From Rheinheimera sp. SA_1 (lineage in GTDB: Bacteria; Pseudomonadota; Gammaproteobacteria; Enterobacterales; Alteromonadaceae), in assembly GCF_001669775.1 (NCBI RefSeq), contig NZ_LXWK01000015.1, positions 558,001 to 622,000 on the forward strand: a stretch of 64,000 nt of DNA, given 5' to 3'. The first letter of the stretch is position 1; every line of letters begins with the position of its first letter. Under the pieces are notes generated by a model. That model did not search any database and was not told the DNA's origin. It saw nothing but the letters and a program-made list of their open reading frames with translations. Below are positions 35,835-44,667 of this stretch, piece after piece. Both the position numbers and the translations under genes were made by a program.

Positions 35835-36578
35835 CTAGATGATGCGTAAAAGCTGGTTTTGCTGACGATCCATCTCTTCAGCGGTTTTCATCATTTTTAC
35901 TTGTAATTCAAATTGTTTCTGTAGACTAATCAGATACGTCATTTCACCAACGGCATTGACATTACTGCCTTCCAGCGCACCACTTAGTAAATTTACGCTG
36001 GCATCTGGTTCTGCAATAGCACCGTCTTTTCGACGGAATAAACCATCGTTGCCTTTAAACATGTCCGGGTTTTCCGGCTTGACCAGTTTGATCCGCCCAA
36101 CTTCGACCATTGCCGTCGCCGGAGCGCCTTGTGGTACCGCCTGAATGCTGCCATCTGCAGCAATATCAATTTTCGCCAGTGGCACCGGCAGTTGCACCGG
36201 ACCACCATCACTTAACACATTCAGACCAGAAGCTGTCTGTAAAAAACCTTCAACACTGATTTTCAAATTGCCACTACGGGTATAGGCTTCCTGACCATCA
36301 GCATCTTCCACTGCAAACCAGCCATCGCCCTGAATGGCAACGTCCAGCTCATTTTCAGTGATTTTAATTTCCCCAGCGTCAAAATTCTGACTAGGCATTT
36401 CGGTCATCGCAAACACCCGACTAGGCAGACCATCACCAAACGCCTGCATCGAGCGTGCTTGTTCCAGATCTGCCTTAAAGCCATTGGTATTGGCGTTGGC
36501 GAGGTTATTCGCCCGCACAGCCAGCGCATTCATATTTTCTTTAGCGCCGCTCATCGCGATGTAAAGTAAGTGGTCCAT
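35835..36578 (-). CDS. flgF: Proximal rod protein FlgF
   Basis: 247 residues. The N-terminus LLYIAMSGAKENMNALAVRANNLANANTNGFK is the FlgF signature, and the C-terminus NAVGEMTYLISLQKQFELQVKMM matches the axial-protein family. It opens the flgFGHIJKL unit and lies downstream of a near-perfect sigma-54 site at 36634-36649. The gene upstream on the same strand is not flgE but an unrelated secreted protein (36814-37959). Confidence 0.95.
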   Translation of the reverse strand: MDHLLYIAMSGAKENMNALAVRANNLANANTNGFKADLEQARSMQAFGDGLPSRVFAMTEMPSQNFDAGEIKITENELDVAIQGDGWFAVEDADGQEAYTRSGNLKISVEGFLQTASGLNVLSDGGPVQLPVPLAKIDIAADGSIQAVPQGAPATAMVEVGRIKLVKPENPDMFKGNDGLFRRKDGAIAEPDASVNLLSGALEGSNVNAVGEMTYLISLQKQFELQVKMMKTAEEMDRQQNQLLRII

Positions 36579-36633
36579 GTGCTGCTCCGTGGTTGAAGAA
36601 ATAAGGTTTAAAAAACCTGTGATAAAGGATTAA

Positions 36634-36649
36634 AGCAAAGAAGATGCCA
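36634..36649 (-). promoter_or_regulatory. Sigma-54 promoter of flgFGHIJKL
   Basis: Minus strand TGGCATCTTCTTTGCT: GG, 10 bases, GC, with -24 TGGC and -12 TTGCT exact. About 56 bases upstream of flgF. Confidence 0.85.
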
Positions 36650-36750
36650 GATCTTGTTTCAAGAATTTAATTTGGGAGAGAAAAAAAGTAGGAGAAGGCT
36701 TACTAACGCTCAAGTAATTGAAATTAAAAAATTTAATTTAGAAACTAGGC

Positions 36751-36782
36751 AAAAAAAAGCTACCATAATTGTGGCAGCTTTT
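36751..36782 (-). terminator. Terminator of the calcium-repeat protein gene
   Basis: Minus strand: AGCTGCCA, six bases, TGGTAGCT, followed by TTTTTTT. It isolates gene 36814-37959 from the flgF operon. Confidence 0.85.
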
Positions 36783-36813
36783 CAGAAATCAGAACCATGA
36801 TGATCTGAAAGAT

Positions 36814-37959
36814 TTATTCTGGTTTGCTGCTCGCAATCTTTGGATCTGTGCCAGCATAATATTCCTGCAAATTTGAATAACCATCAGCGTCTGTATCCAG
36901 ATCGGCATCCGTCAGCAGGCTATCGGACAAGCCATGAAGTTCTTCGTACCAGGCAGGTAAACCATCGAGGTCTTTATCGCTGGCATCACCATAAATGGCT
37001 TCCGCGGCGTAAGAAAGACTTAGATTATAAGCACTTGAATTATAGCCATTAGTTGAAACGGTTAATGCGGCATTGACCGGTATATTCGGGGTTTTACTAA
37101 ACAATGTGCCCATATCTTTGCATGCCGCTGTTTTCAACTGAACAGGCGCTTTAGCAGGCTCAACATATGAAACCACCATTTGGCAACTCATTTGAGAGTT
37201 TAACCCACCAACACCACCATTTAACGGTTTCAAACCGACAAATGCGGTATAAGGTGCTTCGGGTGCGCGCACATTCACCAACATACTAAATTGGCGCGAA
37301 CCACCTTTCAGCGGAAACTGTTTGTATTGGCTGACGTTCACTTTTTTTAATGAACTGGCCGCTGGAGGATAAATCGGAGGAGTGCCGCCATCTGGTGGTA
37401 CTGGACTATTGACCTTAGTCGGGTCCGTGTTGTGCAGATATTCTTGCAAATTGCTATAACCATCACCATCTTTATCGAGCAATGCATCCGCTGAATTAGC
37501 ATCATTAAAAGCCCAGTTGGTTTCAAACCAGGATGGCATACCATCACCATCGGCATCAATCAGGGTGCCAAAACGGAAAATGGACTGGACTGTAACACTC
37601 GATTGCGGCTGGCTAAAGTTAGCATTATAAACTTCCATCGTGGCATGAATAACTGAAGGCGACGAAGTTGGCATTTTAAAATGTTGGAAAAAACTACCGG
37701 CACAGTTAAAGGTTCCTAAGGACTTACCTGCTGAATCGGCAAGTGCTAAATCACAGTTCACGCCAGCAACACCTGCATTATTGACGCCAAGCATCACAAA
37801 AGCATCCATATTGGACGGTTTCATTACGTCAAAACGAACAATTTTCCGTTCACCTTTTGGTAGTGAAAATACATGTTGTTGTAGCTGATCCATGGTACTG
37901 GCACTGACAGAACCAGCAGCCAGAGCTAACAAAGTACCAAAGCCCAATTTCATTTCCAT
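36814..37959 (-). CDS. Secreted protein with two calcium-binding (TSP3-like) repeats
   Basis: 381 residues; not a known flagellar protein. A signal peptide ends near residue 20 (GSVSA-ST). The rest is an internal duplication: a beta-rich domain (21-130), then DADGDGMPSWFE and DKDGDGYSNLQEYLHNTDP (135-180), a Pro-rich linker (186-202), a second beta-rich domain (203-320), then DKDLDGLPAWYEE and DTDADGYSNLQEYYAGTDP (328-373). The Asp-rich repeats are thrombospondin type 3-like calcium sites. It lies between flgF and flgE with its own terminator, and no sigma-28 or sigma-54 site was found upstream. It could be a surface or adhesive protein; function unknown. Confidence 0.85.
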   Translation of the reverse strand: MEMKLGFGTLLALAAGSVSASTMDQLQQHVFSLPKGERKIVRFDVMKPSNMDAFVMLGVNNAGVAGVNCDLALADSAGKSLGTFNCAGSFFQHFKMPTSSPSVIHATMEVYNANFSQPQSSVTVQSIFRFGTLIDADGDGMPSWFETNWAFNDANSADALLDKDGDGYSNLQEYLHNTDPTKVNSPVPPDGGTPPIYPPAASSLKKVNVSQYKQFPLKGGSRQFSMLVNVRAPEAPYTAFVGLKPLNGGVGGLNSQMSCQMVVSYVEPAKAPVQLKTAACKDMGTLFSKTPNIPVNAALTVSTNGYNSSAYNLSLSYAAEAIYGDASDKDLDGLPAWYEELHGLSDSLLTDADLDTDADGYSNLQEYYAGTDPKIASSKPE

Positions 37960-38101
37960 TGTTACTCTCCATTTACATAAAAAACGACTTTATACATAAA
38001 AATCAGACAGATAACAATGAATTTATATGCGTAACAGATTGATTTGTAACAACTTAATTAGCCGCCTCTAATTTTAAAGTGATGTTATTACAGAGTTGCT
38101 C

Positions 38102-38131
38102 AAAAAAAATACCGGCACAAAGGCCGGTATT
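38102..38131 (-). terminator. Terminator of flgBCDE
   Basis: Minus strand: AATACCGGC, six bases, GCCGGTATT, followed by TTTTTT. A 9-bp stem directly after flgE. Confidence 0.9.
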
Positions 38132-38157
38132 TGCAATAGATAAAAGATAAAGCAGAT

Positions 38158-39486
38158 TTAGCGGATCTGTAACACGGTTTGCTGCAGCGAACTGTTGACT
38201 TCAAGAGCCCGCGAGTTGGCCTGAAAGTTCCGCTGTGCTGAAATCAGGTCAACCAATTCATTCGTCAGATTGACATTGGAGTTTTCCAACGCTGACGAGT
38301 TAATAGCACCTAAAGTCCCGGTGTTGGCTTCACCTGCCAGAGGTTCACCTGAACGAAGACTGCTTTTCCAGGACGTATTGCCGGTTTGGGTTAAACCCTG
38401 CGGGTTGGCGAATTTCACCATGGCAATTTGTGACAGATAAGTCTGGTCACCGTTGCTGTAGCTGGCCATCACTTTTCCGGAAGCATCAATATCGATACTG
38501 GTTAAACGACCGACAGTGGTACCGTCTTGACTCAACGAGCCCACTTCAAACTTTGAAGAATACTGCGTAGGCAACCGTGTTGCTGCCTGATCATTAAAGT
38601 TTACTGTCAATGGAGTGGTAAACTGCGCACCATTCTGCAAGTAGTTAACCGTGTTTAACGTTGCCTGAGGGATTACCAGATCGGGTAACGATGCCGTAGT
38701 AGGAACTTCCGGCACACCATTGGCGTCAAAACGAATCGTAGTTGGACCAAAATACGAGCCAAGCGCTGGAGGAATCGCGGTCTTGTCATCAAACACAGCA
38801 TATACTTCCCAGTCGTTGTCTGTCGCGGTGGCAGTACGACGAAAGTAAAACGACAATATATGTGGTTCACCCAAGCTGTCATACACTGTGGTCGAAGTGC
38901 CCGCAGTGTTGTTATAGGTAGTTTTGTCCAATGGGTTGAATGTTGCCCAACCACCGCCTGGTGCCACGTCTTTTGAATTGAGGTTCATCGTCAAATACAC
39001 ATTCGACGTTGACCTTGGCGCACCGGCTGTACTCGGAATTTGCACTGGTTTAGTGGTACTTAAACTAATGGAACTGACTGCTCCTGAACTTGCGTCGACC
39101 GGATAACCCTGCAAATAATTGCCGTTGTTATCCACAATAAAGTTCTCTTTAGATAACTTAAAAGCACCAGCACGGGTGTACGACATATCGCGGTCGGCAA
39201 TACTAGGAGTCATGGCAAAAAAACCATCACCAGTAATGGCTAAATCAAGCGAGTTGTTGGTGAATTTCAGCGCCCCCTGACTGAATTGTTGCGCCACCAT
39301 TGAGGTTGACACACCGTCCCCCACCTTGGTACGGGCGGATGAAAAAATGGAGCCTGCATACACATCGGCAAATTCAGCACGGGATTCTTTAAAACCGGTG
39401 GTATTGACGTTGGCAATGTTATTTGCCGTGGTATCCAGGTCTTTCTGGGCTGCTGCCAGACCACTTAATGCAATATTAAAACTCAT
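38158..39486 (-). CDS. flgE: Hook protein FlgE
   Basis: 442 residues. It starts SFNIALSGLAAAQKDLDTTANNIANVNTTGFKES and ends ENSNVNLTNELVDLISAQRNFQANSRALEV, both FlgE signatures. It polymerises into the hook under control of FlgD. It lies 21 bases after flgD and is followed by a strong terminator, so it ends the flgBCDE unit. The length is within the normal range of 400-450. Confidence 0.95.
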   Translation of the reverse strand: MSFNIALSGLAAAQKDLDTTANNIANVNTTGFKESRAEFADVYAGSIFSSARTKVGDGVSTSMVAQQFSQGALKFTNNSLDLAITGDGFFAMTPSIADRDMSYTRAGAFKLSKENFIVDNNGNYLQGYPVDASSGAVSSISLSTTKPVQIPSTAGAPRSTSNVYLTMNLNSKDVAPGGGWATFNPLDKTTYNNTAGTSTTVYDSLGEPHILSFYFRRTATATDNDWEVYAVFDDKTAIPPALGSYFGPTTIRFDANGVPEVPTTASLPDLVIPQATLNTVNYLQNGAQFTTPLTVNFNDQAATRLPTQYSSKFEVGSLSQDGTTVGRLTSIDIDASGKVMASYSNGDQTYLSQIAMVKFANPQGLTQTGNTSWKSSLRSGEPLAGEANTGTLGAINSSALENSNVNLTNELVDLISAQRNFQANSRALEVNSSLQQTVLQIR

Positions 39487-39506
39487 AGTTCACCTCGTTG
39501 ACGGAC

Positions 39507-40202
39507 TTAGCCCGCTGCAATTTCTAAAATATCTGCCAGTTTTTTCGCGCCTAAACCGTACAGATTTAATGTCATGTCACCTGTACCTTTGCCAAGCGTC
39601 ACGCTGGTCACAGGTACATAAGAAGAAGTTGGCAGCGCCTCGGTTTTGCCGTTAATGGAGGCTTCAACTTTGACTGTATACATGCCTTTGGGCAGCGCTT
39701 TTTCGTTGTCGTCTTTCCCATCCCAGACAAAATCGAACTTACCACTGGCCGGGTTTTCCACGGGCTCTGACCGAACCAGCTCCCCAGCTGCGTTATAAAT
39801 TTTCACCGTCATTAAACTGGTATTGGCTGGTACTTCTGTTGACCCCATCGCCATATTAGTGCCATCAAATGGCACTTTATCCGAGCTTACCCGCACTGTT
39901 CTGCCAACCAGACTTGAAGCCTGCAAAGCCTGATTTGAATTCATACCGCTGGCAAACTCTTTAAAGTTGGTATTAAGCGAACTAATCCCGTCGGCCATGG
40001 TAAAGCTGGTCATTTGCGCAATCATCTGGTCGTTTTCAACCGGCTTGGTCGGGTCCTGAAAAGCTAGTTGTTGAGTTAGCAACGCAAAAAAATCGGATTG
40101 AGTCAGTGCTCCGGCTTTTTCGGCATCGGTCTTCTCTTTGGCAGTACTTTGCTTCAGGCTATCAATATAACTTGGTGTGGTCGTTGAATTAATTGTCGAC
40201 AT
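39507..40202 (-). CDS. flgD: Hook scaffolding protein FlgD
   Basis: 231 residues. The N-terminal region has LTQSDFFALLTQQLAFQDPTKPVEN, the FlgD signature, and the C-terminal part folds into FlgD Ig-like and tudor-like domains (VKIYNAAGELVRSEPVE, FVWDGKDDNEKALPKGMYTVKV). FlgD caps the hook during assembly and is then replaced by FlgK. It lies 11 bases after flgC and 21 before flgE. Confidence 0.95.
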   Translation of the reverse strand: MSTINSTTTPSYIDSLKQSTAKEKTDAEKAGALTQSDFFALLTQQLAFQDPTKPVENDQMIAQMTSFTMADGISSLNTNFKEFASGMNSNQALQASSLVGRTVRVSSDKVPFDGTNMAMGSTEVPANTSLMTVKIYNAAGELVRSEPVENPASGKFDFVWDGKDDNEKALPKGMYTVKVEASINGKTEALPTSSYVPVTSVTLGKGTGDMTLNLYGLGAKKLADILEIAAG

Positions 40203-40212
40203 GATTTACTCC

Positions 40213-40626
40213 TTATCGTTGTCCGAGTGTCAAAGTTCGGCTCAGCATCTGCTTCGCTGCATCAGCAACCTGCACATTCGCATCGTAGGAACGACTGGCG
40301 GAAATCATGTTGGCCATCTCTTCCATCACATTTACGTTGGGTTTGTAGATAAACCCTTTTTCATCTGCTAACGGGTGACTTGGATTGTATTCAGTGGTCA
40401 AAGGGGCATCACTTTCTACAATACCCAATACTTTCACCCCTGCGCCCTGCTCTTCCTTGGCACGGTCAAATTCAGCAGCAAATACCGGATGCCTGCCCCG
40501 ATATGTTTGATCAATGCTGCTACTAACGGTATTAGCGTTAGCAATATTGCTGGCGGTGGTATTCAAACGCAGCGCTTGTGCTGTCAGTCCGCTGCCGGCT
40601 ATATCAAAAACCCGATATAAACTCAT
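40213..40626 (-). CDS. flgC: Proximal rod protein FlgC
   Basis: 137 residues. It starts YRVFDIAGSGLTAQALRLNTTASNIANANTVS and ends MISASRSYDANVQVADAAKQMLSRTLTLGQ, matching FlgC throughout. Its ATG overlaps the flgB stop (TAATG), so it is translationally coupled. Confidence 0.96.
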   Translation of the reverse strand: MSLYRVFDIAGSGLTAQALRLNTTASNIANANTVSSSIDQTYRGRHPVFAAEFDRAKEEQGAGVKVLGIVESDAPLTTEYNPSHPLADEKGFIYKPNVNVMEEMANMISASRSYDANVQVADAAKQMLSRTLTLGQR

Positions 40627-41024
40627 TAGGATTGCCCTCCAACTGCTTTTTTCAAGCCGCTGATTTTGCTATTTAAAAAATTCAACGACGCCTGATATTC
40701 CATGCTGTTTTGGCTAAACGCATTTCGCTCGCGATGAATATCTACGCTATTCCCATCACCAGTGTCAGTTTGTTCGACATTCCGGAATTTCACTTCCTGC
40801 TGCATGTCAGTGGAAATTTGAAAGTGTTTTTCATGAGTGCGGCTAATAGAAGAAGATTGTCTGGACTGCGCATTCGCCAGCGCTGTACCAAAATCCAGAT
40901 CTTTGGCTTTGTAACCCGGCGTATCGGCATTGGCAATATTGTCCGCCAATATCGCTGAGCGCTTTTCTCTCAGGAGCATACCTTCAGGGTGAAGACCGAA
41001 CGCCTTTTCAAAACTAATTGCCAT
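40626..41024 (-). CDS. flgB: Proximal rod protein FlgB
   Basis: 132 residues from the ATG at 41024 (AISFEKAFGLHPEGMLLREKRS, then LADNIANADTPGYKAKDLDF). A frame extending to 41066 adds 14 residues that are not seen in FlgB proteins and run towards the sigma-54 site, so the ATG is preferred. It is the first gene of flgBCDE, with the sigma-54 site about 40 bases upstream. Confidence 0.95.
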   Translation of the reverse strand: MAISFEKAFGLHPEGMLLREKRSAILADNIANADTPGYKAKDLDFGTALANAQSRQSSSISRTHEKHFQISTDMQQEVKFRNVEQTDTGDGNSVDIHRERNAFSQNSMEYQASLNFLNSKISGLKKAVGGQS

Positions 41025-41061
41025 GTTGCTGCACTCTCGTCGAATCTCGATAAGAATTATT

Positions 41062-41077
41062 AGCAAAACTTAGGCCA
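41062..41077 (-). promoter_or_regulatory. Sigma-54 promoter of flgBCDE
   Basis: Minus strand TGGCCTAAGTTTTGCT: GG, 10 bases, GC, with exact -12 TTGCT and -24 TGGC. It lies in the 119-base gap between cheR and flgB. Confidence 0.8.
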
Positions 41078-41143
41078 ATAGTTACAAAAGACTATGGGGA
41101 AGAAAAACTATCTGGTTAAATGCAGATGTTTGGGGGATGATCG

Positions 41144-41974
41144 CTAGTTTTTGCGGCGGTAGATAATCCCTGGATTACAGCGGATCATTTCAAAATCGGT
41201 ATTGATGCTGGATAAGGATTCAGAAGCGCCCAAAAACAAATAACCACGGGGATTTAACGCTTGCGCGAATTGACGGATAATTTTCGCTTTGACTTCAGGT
41301 GAGAAGTAAATCAATACGTTACGACAGAAAATAATGTCAAATTTGCCCAATAAGGTATAGCTGTCGAGCAAATTTAAATGACGAAACGACACATTCTTCC
41401 TAACTGGATCTTTTACCCGCATCATGCCATTTCCACTATCCTCAAAGAACTTGCTACGCCGTTCCGGAGATAACCCGCGAGACAAAGCCAAACCATCGTA
41501 TTCGCCCCGTTGACAATGTTCGAGCATGGCATTGGAAATATCAGTGCCAAGAATTTGCACGCCCAAACTAAATGCTGAAGGCTTAAGCTGCTGATATTCA
41601 AGACCAGTCATCGCAATCGAATAGGGTTCCTGCCCGGAAGAACTGGCTGCCGACCAAATTTTGACGGTTCGATGATCTTTTTCCAACTCTGGAAGAATTT
41701 GCTTCTTTAGCAGTTCATATGGGTAGGTATCACGAAACCACAATGTCTCGTTCGTGGTCATCGCATCGATCACTGCGGAACGAAGTTGCCGCTCAAAAGG
41801 ACTGAGTGTTTTTGAGACTAAATCTGACAAACTTGCCAGATTAAACCGCAACATCAAAGGGCCGAGGCGGCTTTTCACCAAATACTGTTTATTATCACCA
41901 AGCACGATGCCACACTGCTGTTCCAGAAAGTCCCGGAACAACTTATATTCACTGTCATGCAGCTCTTTATTCAA
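41144..41974 (-). CDS. cheR: Chemoreceptor methyltransferase CheR
   Basis: 276 residues. The N-terminal helical domain (FRDFLEQQCGIVLGDNKQYLVKSRL) precedes the SAM-binding domain, with VKIWSAASSSGQEPYSIAM, then FDIIFCRNVLIYFSPEV and GYLFLGASES. CheR adds methyl groups to chemoreceptor glutamates. It lies 17 bases after cheV, with which it is commonly paired in Vibrio and Shewanella near flgA and flgB. All expected motifs are intact. Confidence 0.95.
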   Translation of the reverse strand: MNKELHDSEYKLFRDFLEQQCGIVLGDNKQYLVKSRLGPLMLRFNLASLSDLVSKTLSPFERQLRSAVIDAMTTNETLWFRDTYPYELLKKQILPELEKDHRTVKIWSAASSSGQEPYSIAMTGLEYQQLKPSAFSLGVQILGTDISNAMLEHCQRGEYDGLALSRGLSPERRSKFFEDSGNGMMRVKDPVRKNVSFRHLNLLDSYTLLGKFDIIFCRNVLIYFSPEVKAKIIRQFAQALNPRGYLFLGASESLSSINTDFEMIRCNPGIIYRRKN

Positions 41975-41991
41975 GACAGCACCACCATTGT

Positions 41992-42921
41992 TTAATCAGC
42001 ATGTAACCACTTACGTACCGAATCCCCGAGTTCGTCCGGGTTAAATTTGGCAATAAAATCATCAGCGCCAACCTTTTGAACCATTTGCTGATTAAAGACC
42101 CCGCTTAATGATGTATGCAATATAACATGCAGTTTCTTGAGTTTTTGGTCCATGCGGATTTCTGCAGTCAATGTGTATCCATCCATTTCGGGCATTTCAA
42201 TATCTGAAATTAACAGACCAATTTTTTCAGTCACTGAATCCTGGCAGCTTGCGGCAACTTCCTGCAGATAAGTGAGTGCTTCACGTCCATTCTTCACCAG
42301 ATGCATCGTGACACCGAGGCTTTCTAATGCGCGTTTGACCTGATTACGAGCTACTGCAGAGTCATCAGCAATCAAGATAGTGCGCTCACCAAGATCGGCC
42401 ATGATACTTTCAGTTTCAATATTGCCGGTAATCGTGGTAGGTGATGGTGAAATTTCTTCAAGGATTTTTTCTACATCAATAATTTCAACAAGTTCGTTGT
42501 CGATTTCAGTGACTGCAGTCAGATAACTTTGCCGGCCACCTGTACCTTTTGGCGGAGGCATAATGCTTGACCAGTTAATATTGATGATGCGTTCGACCGA
42601 ATTCACCAAAAATCCTTGTACGGATCTATTGTATTCAGCAATAACGATAAAACTGTCTTTCGTATTTTCGATCGGACGACCACCTGTTGCCAGACTTAAA
42701 TCAATGACAGAAATAGTCTGGCCACGAATGTGGGCAATACCGCGTACAAATTTGTTTCTTTTAGGAATAGCGGTCAGCGGGGGGCATTGCAATACTTCTC
42801 TGACTTTAAACACATTGATACCAAACCGCTGCCTGCCAGCTAACCGAAACAGCAATAATTCCAATCGGTTTTGCCCAACCAACTGCGTTCGTTGGTTGAC
42901 AGAATCAAGAATACCGGCCAT
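41992..42921 (-). CDS. cheV: Chemotaxis coupling protein CheV
   Basis: 309 residues. A CheW domain (1-155; FRLAGRQRFGINVFKVREVL, VRGIAHIRGQTISVIDL) is fused to a receiver domain (180-305; ILIADDSAVARNQ, phospho-acceptor D240 in LLISDIEMPEMDG, and K292). CheV couples receptors to CheA and its phosphorylation tunes adaptation. It is divergent from flgA across a 125-base gap. No clear flagellar promoter is seen upstream, so housekeeping expression is possible. Confidence 0.95.
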   Translation of the reverse strand: MAGILDSVNQRTQLVGQNRLELLLFRLAGRQRFGINVFKVREVLQCPPLTAIPKRNKFVRGIAHIRGQTISVIDLSLATGGRPIENTKDSFIVIAEYNRSVQGFLVNSVERIININWSSIMPPPKGTGGRQSYLTAVTEIDNELVEIIDVEKILEEISPSPTTITGNIETESIMADLGERTILIADDSAVARNQVKRALESLGVTMHLVKNGREALTYLQEVAASCQDSVTEKIGLLISDIEMPEMDGYTLTAEIRMDQKLKKLHVILHTSLSGVFNQQMVQKVGADDFIAKFNPDELGDSVRKWLHAD

Positions 42922-42995
42922 TTGTGACTCCCCAGAGAAGTTCAGGATCGATTCTTGCAGCAGATAATTGAAAGCGGCAAGTCACTGAAAAATTG

Positions 42996-43010
42996 ACATA
43001 CTTGGTATGT
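42996..43010. promoter_or_regulatory. Palindrome in the cheV-flgA intergenic region
   Basis: ACATAC, TTG, GTATGT is a perfect 6-bp inverted repeat in the 125-base divergent gap. It overlaps a TTGACA (42993-42998) and is followed by TATAAC (43011). The spacing between those boxes is only 12, so they do not form a normal promoter. A regulator-binding site is possible. Confidence 0.35.
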
Positions 43011-43046
43011 TATAACCCTTTGCCGATAAAGCATAGCTGAAACAAT

Positions 43047-43760
43047 ATGAAAATGTACGATAAATTTTTGCCGGAATTCCGCCATTTGCAGGCCTTGTTT
43101 ACTGGCGTTGCTTTGCTGAGTTGGGGAGTCTCTGCAACCAGTTATTCAATGTCGGATTTGACGACACACACCACAACATGGCTGGAGCAGCAAGCACCGG
43201 ATCCGTCTGTCAATAAGTTAAAAATTCAGGTCTATCCACTGGACAATCGGCTACCGGATAAAAACTGTGAACAATCTTTGCAAATGTCTTTAGTGAACGT
43301 ACAACTGCAGCGTCAAAATACTGTCAGAATTCAATGTCCGGACACCGGTGGCTGGCAATTGTTCGTATCAGTGAAAGTTAGCCAGTTGGTAAATGCGGTG
43401 GCAGTGACCCGGCAATTAGCAGCCGGTAGTTACTTAAGCAATGACTTACTGGTTCAAACCGAAACCGAACTTTTGCAAAGCCGTGGCGCCTTAGTAAAGG
43501 AAGCTCAACTTATTGTTGGGGCCAGAACAAAAAAAGCGCTAAATTCCGGTCAAATAATAACCCAAAACGATCTTTGTCTTGTATGTAAGGGAGATGTTGT
43601 TACAATTGCAGGAGTATCAAACGGACTCTCAGTGACAACACAGGCTACCGCCTTACAGGACGGCACTTTAGGCGATGAAGTCAGAGTGCAGAACCTACAG
43701 TCAAAACGGGTTGTTACAGCACAAATTACCGCAGTAAAACGAGTTGAAATTAAATTATAA
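43047..43760 (+). CDS. flgA: P-ring chaperone FlgA
   Basis: 237 residues. A hydrophobic stretch near residues 14-30 serves as signal sequence. The C-terminal SAF/ChapFlgA domain has AVTRQLAAGSYLSNDLLVQ, then GARTKKALNSGQIITQNDL and VTIAGVSNGLSVTTQATALQDGTLGDEVRVQN, all typical. FlgA is a periplasmic chaperone for FlgI. It is divergent from cheV and followed by flgM after 78 bases, which contain the flgM sigma-28 site. Its own promoter is not clear. Confidence 0.93.
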   Translation: MKMYDKFLPEFRHLQALFTGVALLSWGVSATSYSMSDLTTHTTTWLEQQAPDPSVNKLKIQVYPLDNRLPDKNCEQSLQMSLVNVQLQRQNTVRIQCPDTGGWQLFVSVKVSQLVNAVAVTRQLAAGSYLSNDLLVQTETELLQSRGALVKEAQLIVGARTKKALNSGQIITQNDLCLVCKGDVVTIAGVSNGLSVTTQATALQDGTLGDEVRVQNLQSKRVVTAQITAVKRVEIKL

Positions 43761-43767
43761 AAAATCC

Positions 43768-43794
43768 TAAAGTTTTACTGACTGCTGCCGTTAA
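43768..43794 (+). promoter_or_regulatory. Sigma-28 promoter of flgMN
   Basis: TAAAG, 14 bases, GCCGTTAA (one mismatch to GCCGATAA). Places flgM under its own target sigma factor, the usual feedback arrangement. About 45 bases upstream of the flgM ATG. Confidence 0.82.
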
Positions 43795-43838
43795 AATGAT
43801 CAAGGAATAGACCAGTGGGTCTGATGAGGGGGTAAATT

Positions 43839-44162
43839 ATGGCTATCAATGTAAATCAAGGTGTGCAAACCACACCTGCGGTGAAAACCGATAAAATCGA
43901 TCAAAACATTCAAAAACAGCAAGATGCTCAGCAACAAGCGACGTTGAATGCACCGACACAAAAACAGGATTCAGTATCTCTGACCACTCAGGCTCAGCAG
44001 TTTACGAAAGCACAAGAAAAAGCCAGCGGCAGCTCTGGCATCGATCAGAAAAAAATCGATGACATCAAGCAGGCGATTGCTGAAGGCAAATACAAAATTA
44101 ATGTCGAACAACTGGCGAAACGCATCGTTCAGTTTGAAGGCGAGTTGTTTAATAAAAGATGA
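43839..44162 (+). CDS. flgM: Anti-sigma-28 factor FlgM
   Basis: 107 residues. The C-terminal sigma-binding segment reads KIDDIKQAIAEGKYKINVEQLAKRIVQFE, the FlgM signature; the N-terminal half is Gln-rich and likely disordered. FlgM holds FliA until it is exported through the completed hook. The stop overlaps flgN by 4 bases. A good ribosome site (GAGGGGG) precedes the ATG. Confidence 0.95.
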   Translation: MAINVNQGVQTTPAVKTDKIDQNIQKQQDAQQQATLNAPTQKQDSVSLTTQAQQFTKAQEKASGSSGIDQKKIDDIKQAIAEGKYKINVEQLAKRIVQFEGELFNKR

Positions 44163-44590
44163 TTGAACCCTCCCTCATCCTGTCTTTGTTAAACAAACAA
44201 CAAGAGCACCTCCAGGTGCTTTTGTCGTTATTAAAATCTGAGTTAGCTGCCATTTCTAGTCGCGACGTAGAGAGACTGGATCAAGGTTGTGTGTCAAAAG
44301 TGCAACAGTTGGAATTGATCCAACAACTTGACCAGCAAATTTCCGAACTGCCTCAACTTGCTGAACTAAAAAACCAAAGCTGGTTTAGTGATGCTGTCAG
44401 TCAGTTAGATAATCTGCTTGAGCAATGCAAAGAACAAAATGAAGTAAACCGGCAAAGTGTTGAACAAAGCCAGTTAGTTGTGGAACGATTTAAACATGAA
44501 ATTCTACAGAATCGCGGTAAAGCCGGACTGACCTATACCGCCAAAGGCAAGCCTGCTGTTGACAGTATTGGTAAAGGTATCAAAGCCTGA
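44159..44590 (+). CDS. flgN: FlgK/FlgL export chaperone FlgN
   Basis: 143 residues, almost entirely helical with heptad-like Leu spacing (LLSLLKSELAAISSRDVERLDQ). The end GKAGLTYTAKGKPAV matches the FlgN C-terminus of polar-flagellum bacteria. It keeps FlgK and FlgL unfolded for export. Overlap with flgM shows translational coupling. It is the last gene of the plus-strand unit and is convergent with flgP. Confidence 0.88.
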   Translation: MIEPSLILSLLNKQQEHLQVLLSLLKSELAAISSRDVERLDQGCVSKVQQLELIQQLDQQISELPQLAELKNQSWFSDAVSQLDNLLEQCKEQNEVNRQSVEQSQLVVERFKHEILQNRGKAGLTYTAKGKPAVDSIGKGIKA

Positions 44591-44667
44591 ATTGAATTAG
44601 CTCAAATCAACGTTTTAGCTCCGCCGCCATCGAACCATCCTGCAATACTCAGTGAACCTAAATTGTA

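Noticed and set aside
42944-42959. GG-N10-GC pair upstream of flgA (AGGATCGATTCTTGCA)
   Set aside because: The -12 box is good, but the -24 box is poor (AGGATC against TGGCAC) and it overlaps the cheV ribosome-site region about 90 bases from flgA. Kept as a possibility only.
43022-43029. GCCGATAA just before flgA
   Set aside because: It matches a sigma-28 -10 box, but no TAAAG-like -35 lies 14 bases upstream.
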